This document shows, piece after piece, positions 59,613-64,000 of a stretch of DNA of 64,000 nucleotides. The position numbers and the translations under genes were made by a program. Position 1 is the first letter of the stretch. Each line of letters opens with the position of its first letter. The stretch is from Emticicia sp031378345. Lineage in GTDB: Bacteria > Bacteroidota > Bacteroidia > Cytophagales > Spirosomataceae. The DNA is taken from assembly GCA_031378345.1 (NCBI GenBank), contig JANNDY010000003.1, positions 1 through 64,000 of the forward strand. Reading direction: 5' to 3'. Below the pieces are notes generated by a model that did not search any database, was not told the DNA's origin, and worked only from the letters and a program-made list of their open reading frames with translations.

Positions 59613-62144
59613 TTATCTCAATTTTCTTAACATTTCCTCCAAATGCTCCATGTCTTTTACCAAAACTTCACGGGCTTTACTTCCTTCAAATGGTCCAACG
59701 ATGCCTGCACCTTCGAGTTGGTCAATGATTCTTCCTGCACGGTTATAGCCCAATTTCATTTTTCTTTGAATCAATGAAGTGCTACCTTGTTGGTGCGAAA
59801 CCATCAATCGAGCTGCTTCGTCAAACATTGGGTCGAGTTCAGATGCATCAAATTCTGCCGTTTCTCCTTCTTCATCGCCATAGAATTCTGGCAATAAATA
59901 GGCAGATTCATACGCTCTTTGGCTACCGATAAACTCACAAATTTCTTCAACTTCGGGCGTATCTACAAATGGACATTGCAAACGTACCATATCTGACCCC
60001 ATCGAAAGCAACATATCTCCATTTCCTACCAATTGCTCAGAGCCACCTGTGTCCAAAATAGTTCGTGAGTCAATTTTTGAAGTAACTTTAAACGATAATC
60101 TTGCAGGAAAGTTTGCTTTAATCAAACCCGTGATAACATTCACCGATGGGCGTTGCGTTGCCACAATCAAGTGAATACCGATGGCACGAGCCAACTGTGC
60201 CAAACGAGCAATTGGTTGCTCAACTTCCTTGCCAGCGGTCATCATCAAATCTGCCAACTCATCTATAACCAATACGATATATGGCAAATAACGATGTCCT
60301 TTTTCGGGATTTAGCCTTCTTTGCACAAATTTTACATTATATTCTTTGATATTTCGTACACCTGCATCTTTAAGTAAATTATAACGATTATCCATTTCGA
60401 TACAAAGCGAGTTGAGTGTATAAACAACTTTTTTGGTATCGGTAATAATTGCTTCTTCCGAATTTGGCAGCATTGCCAAGAAATGCCTTTCTATCTTATT
60501 ATAGAGCGTAAGTTCAACTTTCTTGGGGTCAACCAATACAAACTTTATTTGGGCAGGGTGCTTTTTGTAAAGCAAAGATGTAAGAATAACATTCAAACCT
60601 ACTGATTTTCCTTGACCTGTCGCACCAGCCATAAGCAAGTGAGGCATTTTGGCTAAATCGGCAACAAAAATTTCGTTTGAAATCGTTTTTCCAAGAATAA
60701 TAGGTAAATCGAAATTGTTTTTTTGGAATTTTTCGCTCGCAATAACTGATTTCATAGAAACCATTTCACGGTTTTTGTTCGGAACTTCAATACCAATAGT
60801 GCCTTTTCCGGGCATTGGGGCAATGATACGAATGCCCAAAGCTGCCAAATTTAGGGCAATATCATCTTCCAAATTTTTGATTTTTGAAATACGAATTCCC
60901 GCCTCTGGAACAATTTCATAAAGCGTTACCGTTGGTCCAATCGTAGCTTTGATGCTGGCAATTCCTATCTGGAAATTCCGCATCGTTTCAACAATTTTAT
61001 TCTTGTTTGCTTCCAGTTCGTCTTCCGTTACCTTGCTTCCTGCATTGCTATATTCACTCAAAAGTGTCAGCGGAGGATATTGATAATTGCCCAAATCGAG
61101 CGTTGGGTCAAACAAACCAAAGTCTTTAAGCACTTTTTCGTTTACACCGTCATCGTCCAAATCATTTTCAAAAACATCTTCTTCTTGTGGCTCATTTTTA
61201 CTTGTATCTTCAATGCTAAAAGTCGGTCCGCCCTTAAAAGGCTCATTTGGAATGGTACTTTTTTCTATACTTTCAACTTCCAACTTCAAACCTTGTTCTT
61301 CAAAAGGCTTTGGTACTTCCAAATTTTCATTTCCAACTTTCAAAAAATCAATTTTGGATTCTTCTTTGCGAAGAACTGACGGAATATCGGTATTTCTGAA
61401 AGTAGGTTCTTCTACTTCCTCTTCTGGGTCGTTATACTGCACAGCTCGGCGAATACGCTCTGTAGCGACATCTTCACGAGGGTCTCGTTTGAAATATTTT
61501 GCAAAAAACCAATCATCTATCTTAGTATAACCATGAAAGAAAATTAGCCAACCTGCCAAAATCAATAAAATGACTAAAATTCCGCCCCAACCAATGGCTT
61601 GGTGGAAAAATTGATTGACAGCATAGCCAATTCCGCCACAAGTAATTCCTGCGGGAAGCTCAAACAATGAAGCAAAAAAACCTAAGAAAATGCTTGTCCA
61701 GAAAATATAAAAAATACTGGCAAGCGTAAAACGATTGAAGCTTTGAGGCAACAAATCTTTATTCCAAACCAAGCGATAACCCGCCCAAAGAACAATGGGC
61801 AACCAACCAAAAGCCGCCAAACCGAACCATTTGAAAATAAAATAATGAGAAAAATAAGCCCCCATCAAGCCCATAGCATTATGAGCTTTGTGGTCGGTTT
61901 GTTCGAGAGAAGCCTTGAAGGTTCGTTGGACAATATCTTGGTCTGCATCACCTGTAAATAGGTAGGACACAAACGAGATAAGCAAAATTATTGACAGAAT
62001 AAGTAAAAAAATACCAAAAGTAAGCAAATAGCTTTCTTTACTTATGTTAAACTCAATAGGTATTTGAGTTTTATTCCCACCCGTTGTAGAACTACGAGAA
62101 GTATTCTTTGGTGGCAGTTTTTTGCGAAAAGTATTATTGGACAT
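59613..62144 (-). CDS. ftsK: DNA translocase FtsK
   Basis: Septal DNA pump that segregates chromosome ends and activates dimer resolution. About four N-terminal membrane helices (about 35-185) are followed by an acidic linker. The alpha/beta motor has Walker A GATGQGKSVG, Walker B LVLVIDELADLM and ATQRPSVNVITGLIKANFPA. The C-terminal gamma winged-helix domain is QGSTSLIQRKMKLGYNRAGR. The start at 62144 (MSNNTFRKK) is chosen because a TATATTTG box sits just upstream. 843 aa, normal for Bacteroidota. Confidence 0.96.
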   Translation of the reverse strand: MSNNTFRKKLPPKNTSRSSTTGGNKTQIPIEFNISKESYLLTFGIFLLILSIILLISFVSYLFTGDADQDIVQRTFKASLEQTDHKAHNAMGLMGAYFSHYFIFKWFGLAAFGWLPIVLWAGYRLVWNKDLLPQSFNRFTLASIFYIFWTSIFLGFFASLFELPAGITCGGIGYAVNQFFHQAIGWGGILVILLILAGWLIFFHGYTKIDDWFFAKYFKRDPREDVATERIRRAVQYNDPEEEVEEPTFRNTDIPSVLRKEESKIDFLKVGNENLEVPKPFEEQGLKLEVESIEKSTIPNEPFKGGPTFSIEDTSKNEPQEEDVFENDLDDDGVNEKVLKDFGLFDPTLDLGNYQYPPLTLLSEYSNAGSKVTEDELEANKNKIVETMRNFQIGIASIKATIGPTVTLYEIVPEAGIRISKIKNLEDDIALNLAALGIRIIAPMPGKGTIGIEVPNKNREMVSMKSVIASEKFQKNNFDLPIILGKTISNEIFVADLAKMPHLLMAGATGQGKSVGLNVILTSLLYKKHPAQIKFVLVDPKKVELTLYNKIERHFLAMLPNSEEAIITDTKKVVYTLNSLCIEMDNRYNLLKDAGVRNIKEYNVKFVQRRLNPEKGHRYLPYIVLVIDELADLMMTAGKEVEQPIARLAQLARAIGIHLIVATQRPSVNVITGLIKANFPARLSFKVTSKIDSRTILDTGGSEQLVGNGDMLLSMGSDMVRLQCPFVDTPEVEEICEFIGSQRAYESAYLLPEFYGDEEGETAEFDASELDPMFDEAARLMVSHQQGSTSLIQRKMKLGYNRAGRIIDQLEGAGIVGPFEGSKAREVLVKDMEHLEEMLRKLR

Positions 62145-62177
62145 CTTTATAGGGAGGAAAGCAATGTATTTTAAAGA

Positions 62178-62185
62178 CAAATATA
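62178..62185 (-). promoter_or_regulatory. -7 box of ftsK
   Basis: TATATTTG on the minus strand, 33 bp upstream of the ftsK ATG. Confidence 0.45.
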
Positions 62186-62261
62186 TGAATTATAGTATTA
62201 GAATTTCTCAAAAAACAAACAATTTTGAGTTTAATAGCTTTTGAAAGTCTATTTTTTTTAC

Positions 62262-62269
62262 TATCTTTG
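62262..62269 (+). promoter_or_regulatory. -7 box for the 62338 gene
   Basis: TATCTTTG on the plus strand, about 70 bp before the ATG, divergent from ftsK. Confidence 0.4.
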
Positions 62270-62337
62270 TTATTTTAGGAACGAAAATTGACTAATACCT
62301 ATTTTTTATTTCTCTCCTATATAATTTTTCAATAGAA

Positions 62338-62547
62338 ATGTCTGTAAAAAAATCTTTAAAAAGTAGGACCGAAAATACGCTCTCCTCTTCTGATATTAAT
62401 TTCATTAAGCACAATGCCGCAACATTTACACTTGGGCAATTGGTAGGGCGTTTGGGGCGTTCTGAAAATACAATAAAAAAATACTTGAAACTTCTTGGTT
62501 TAGAAACATTAGAAGTTTCAATGGTTTCGTCCGCAGCTATTTTTTAA
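62338..62547 (+). CDS. Small HTH-like protein, 69 aa
   Basis: The sequence SDINFIKHNAATFTLGQLVG, then RLGRSENTIKKYLKLLGLE, reads as a compact helix-turn-helix in which the second helix carries the sequence-specific positions; the N-terminus is basic. It may be a DNA-binding protein of the phage-NinH or Trp-repressor-like HTH type. It is divergent from ftsK and upstream of thiamine pyrophosphokinase. No named family recognised. Confidence 0.55.
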   Translation: MSVKKSLKSRTENTLSSSDINFIKHNAATFTLGQLVGRLGRSENTIKKYLKLLGLETLEVSMVSSAAIF

Positions 62548-62591
62548 TTTTTTGAGAAAAAGAGTTTCGATAGTTAATTTAGAAAATTAAC

Positions 62592-62654
62592 TCAGAACTC
62601 AGAACCGTGGCGGCGGACCGCTCAGAATCGCACGGGCGACCCCGTCAGAACTCA
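62592..62654. repeat. GC-rich mini-insertion with 10-bp direct repeats
   Basis: TCAGAACTCA flanks a 43-bp GC-rich segment (62602-62644) in AT-rich DNA. The segment contains two CTCAGAAYCG-type sub-repeats. It lies in the 5' leader of thiamine pyrophosphokinase and happens to be open in frame. Confidence 0.6.
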
Positions 62655-62660
62655 AAAAAG

Positions 62661-63332
62661 ATGTCTTCACACCATATCGTTAGAGAAAAACAAGAACCCG
62701 CTCTTATCATTGCTAATGGCGAAAATTGCAGCTTTGAACTACTCGGACAGCTACTCGAATGGAGCCCATTTATAGTGGTTTTGGATAGTGCAATTGAGCG
62801 TGTAATGTCGCTTGGAATTAAGGTTGATGTGCTTCTTGGAGATTTCGATAAAGAGCTTGATTTGAAAGAAATTGAGCAAAATCAATATCCAATTGAGATT
62901 ATTCATGCACCTGACCAAAACAAAACAGACCTCGAAAAAGCCTTCGATTTTTTGATAGAAAGAGGTTTTCCAGCTGCCAATGTTGTGTGGGCAACTGGTA
63001 GGCGTGCCGACCACTCCATTACGAACATGACCAACATAGTTCGTTACAAAAGTAAACTTTTTATTGTGATGATTGATGATTATTCAGTCATTTATCCGCT
63101 ACTTCCTGCCCCAAATGTCTTTGAGAAATGGTTCGTAAAAGGTTCACAAATTTCACTTATTCCGATAGGAATCGCTTCCAATATTAGTACTCAAAACTTA
63201 CGCTATCAGCTTGATAATGAGCAACTTACGCTCGGTTATCGCTCTGGAAATAGTAATGAAGTTGCCGAAGATGGAATTGTAAATATTTCTTACGAATCAG
63301 GCGACTTGCTTCTCATGGAATGTCATGACTAA
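62661..63332 (+). CDS. Thiamine pyrophosphokinase
   Basis: Transfers pyrophosphate from ATP to thiamine, giving the TPP cofactor. The start at 62661 (MSSHHIVREKQEPALIIANG) is chosen; the in-frame extension from GTG 62607 is encoded by the GC-rich insertion. Family motifs are VLLGDFD, DQNKTDLEKA, ATGRRADHSITN and the C-terminal GYRSGNSNE. 223 aa, normal. Confidence 0.9.
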   Translation: MSSHHIVREKQEPALIIANGENCSFELLGQLLEWSPFIVVLDSAIERVMSLGIKVDVLLGDFDKELDLKEIEQNQYPIEIIHAPDQNKTDLEKAFDFLIERGFPAANVVWATGRRADHSITNMTNIVRYKSKLFIVMIDDYSVIYPLLPAPNVFEKWFVKGSQISLIPIGIASNISTQNLRYQLDNEQLTLGYRSGNSNEVAEDGIVNISYESGDLLLMECHD

Positions 63333-63851
63333 TTTATGATTTTTTCAATGTGGATAACTTTTTCAGAATTTATTTTTTTTTCTGAAAATAAAATATTTAC
63401 ATTTGTCAATCAAAAAACAACCCCAACCACTACAATAAACAAGTCCAAAAAGTATCACTTATAGAAGGAAATAATATTTATTCCCATTGTGGATAACTTT
63501 TTTGTTTCACTTTTCTAATCCACAAATTAAGTAACTTACTGATTATTAGCACTTAACGATTTCTTAATATAAGACTATTCTGCTTTTGTTAAAAATGAAT
63601 ATAAATTAGGCTTTCAAAAGCATCAGTAATTTACTAATTTTACAATTCCTTATTTGAGAAATTAGTACCAATAAAATAATATAAGACTGCTGTAAATTTC
63701 TTACTGTTGAACCCAAAAAGTGACTGGCAGTCACTCAATATAAATACGCAAGTACGTTAATTTGAATCCCACTGTGTAAGGTCATTTTTTATGACCCATT
63801 GAAAGTTTGTTGTGAATACCCCTAAAATCGTTATTTTTAAAAGACTGCCCT
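63333..63851. other. 520-bp AT-rich intergenic region with DnaA-box-like sites
   Basis: Two perfect DnaA boxes (TGTGGATAA at 63349-63357 and 63488-63496, both in the context GTGGATAACTTTTT) and one with a single mismatch in the opposite direction (TAATCCACA, 63516-63524) lie upstream of nrdA. A direct repeat TAATATAAGACT occurs near 63576 and 63679. No ORF is seen. It could be a DnaA-responsive nrdA control region or part of a replication origin. Confidence 0.55.
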
Positions 63852-64000
63852 ATGTACGTAATTAAAAGAGACGGACGCCGCGAGTCGGTAAAGTTCGACA
63901 AAATCACTGCTCGTATTGAGCGACTCTGCTATGGTTTAGAGCCAGCATTTGTCCAACCCGTTGAAGTTGCGATGAAAGTTGTGGCTGGTATCTATGATGG
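63852..64000 (+). CDS. nrdA: Ribonucleotide reductase large subunit, 5' end (partial)
   Basis: The first 49 codons (MYVIKRDGRRESVKFDKITA, then RIERLCYGLEPAFVQPVEVA) form the N-terminal ATP-cone of class Ia ribonucleoside-diphosphate reductase alpha. The enzyme makes dNDPs from NDPs and senses dATP/ATP through this cone. The gene runs past the right edge. DnaA-box-like sites upstream recall the DnaA control of nrdAB known in E. coli. Confidence 0.9.
   Translation, partial: MYVIKRDGRRESVKFDKITARIERLCYGLEPAFVQPVEVAMKVVAGIYD

Noticed and set aside
63333..63851. Definite chromosomal origin
   Set aside because: Only two perfect DnaA boxes and no dnaA/dnaN/gidA-type neighbours; an nrdA control region is equally likely.

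Overview
The window looks like a chromosomal segment of a Bacteroidota bacterium, most likely Cytophagales. The DNA is AT-rich and lacks strong Shine-Dalgarno sites. Several promoters match the Bacteroidota form TTG-N19-21-TAnnTTTG. One secreted protease ends in a type IX secretion (Por) sorting domain. The family set (DUF2490, DUF1684, GH3-beta-lactamase fusion, ECF sigma plus membrane/barrel partner, TSUP pairs) is typical of this phylum. The species cannot be named from sequence alone. No tRNA, rRNA or CRISPR array was seen.

Layout. (1) 1-10.7 kb is the right part of a prophage or integrative element that continues left of the window. It holds a rightward operon of overlapping small genes and lipoproteins (1-1349) and a long leftward early operon of tiny genes ending in a RecA-like ATPase (7416 to 4529). 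It also has an orphan C5/N6 DNA methyltransferase pair (4381-2711), a repressor-type gene with a divergent operator region (7457-7961), and decayed genes: a repeat-rich gene with an internal stop, and an ORF6N antirepressor. (2) 10.7-14.2 kb is an accessory patch: a 40-bp palindrome, a monoheme protein with its small partner, a decayed second copy of an HTH gene, and HicAB. Short direct repeats show that ORF6N and hicAB sit in two copies of one ancestral locus. (3) 14.2-45 kb is mostly ordinary chromosome: GH28 and GH3 hydrolases, ppc, and a lipid module (a GPAT-HAD-AGPAT fusion plus gpsA) interrupted by a broken toxin-antitoxin pair and a five-hairpin array. Then come a WYL regulator, a transglutaminase-fold protein, an ECF sigma factor with its membrane partner, an S9 peptidase, glnS, a sugar kinase, an aldo/keto reductase and DUF2490/DUF1684 genes. 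(4) 42.6-48.2 kb is the most interesting chromosomal part: a TonB receptor gene with an in-frame stop, and a tauE2 - chrA-like tail - superoxide dismutase - tauE1 operon. The two promoters are near-identical cassettes (37/47 bases by eye) whose TTG lies in the middle of a palindrome. The TonB leader encodes a 9-residue peptide with tandem Cys codons just before a hairpin. I infer a sulfur/cysteine-responsive regulon. (5) 48.3-64 kb is core: a PpiD-like chaperone, an MFS transporter, a thiolase with its own palindromic operator, a SAM methyltransferase, a T9SS metalloprotease, lolA, ftsK, thiamine pyrophosphokinase and the start of nrdA, preceded by a DnaA-box-bearing intergenic region.

Repeated themes are short palindromic elements scattered between genes (26.7, 33.9, 38.8, 53.2 and 58.6 kb), GC-rich mini-insertions (17.7 and 62.6 kb), and an unusual number of genes broken by single stops or small indels. 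Functions are assigned from recognisable motifs only. All identity counts were made by eye.
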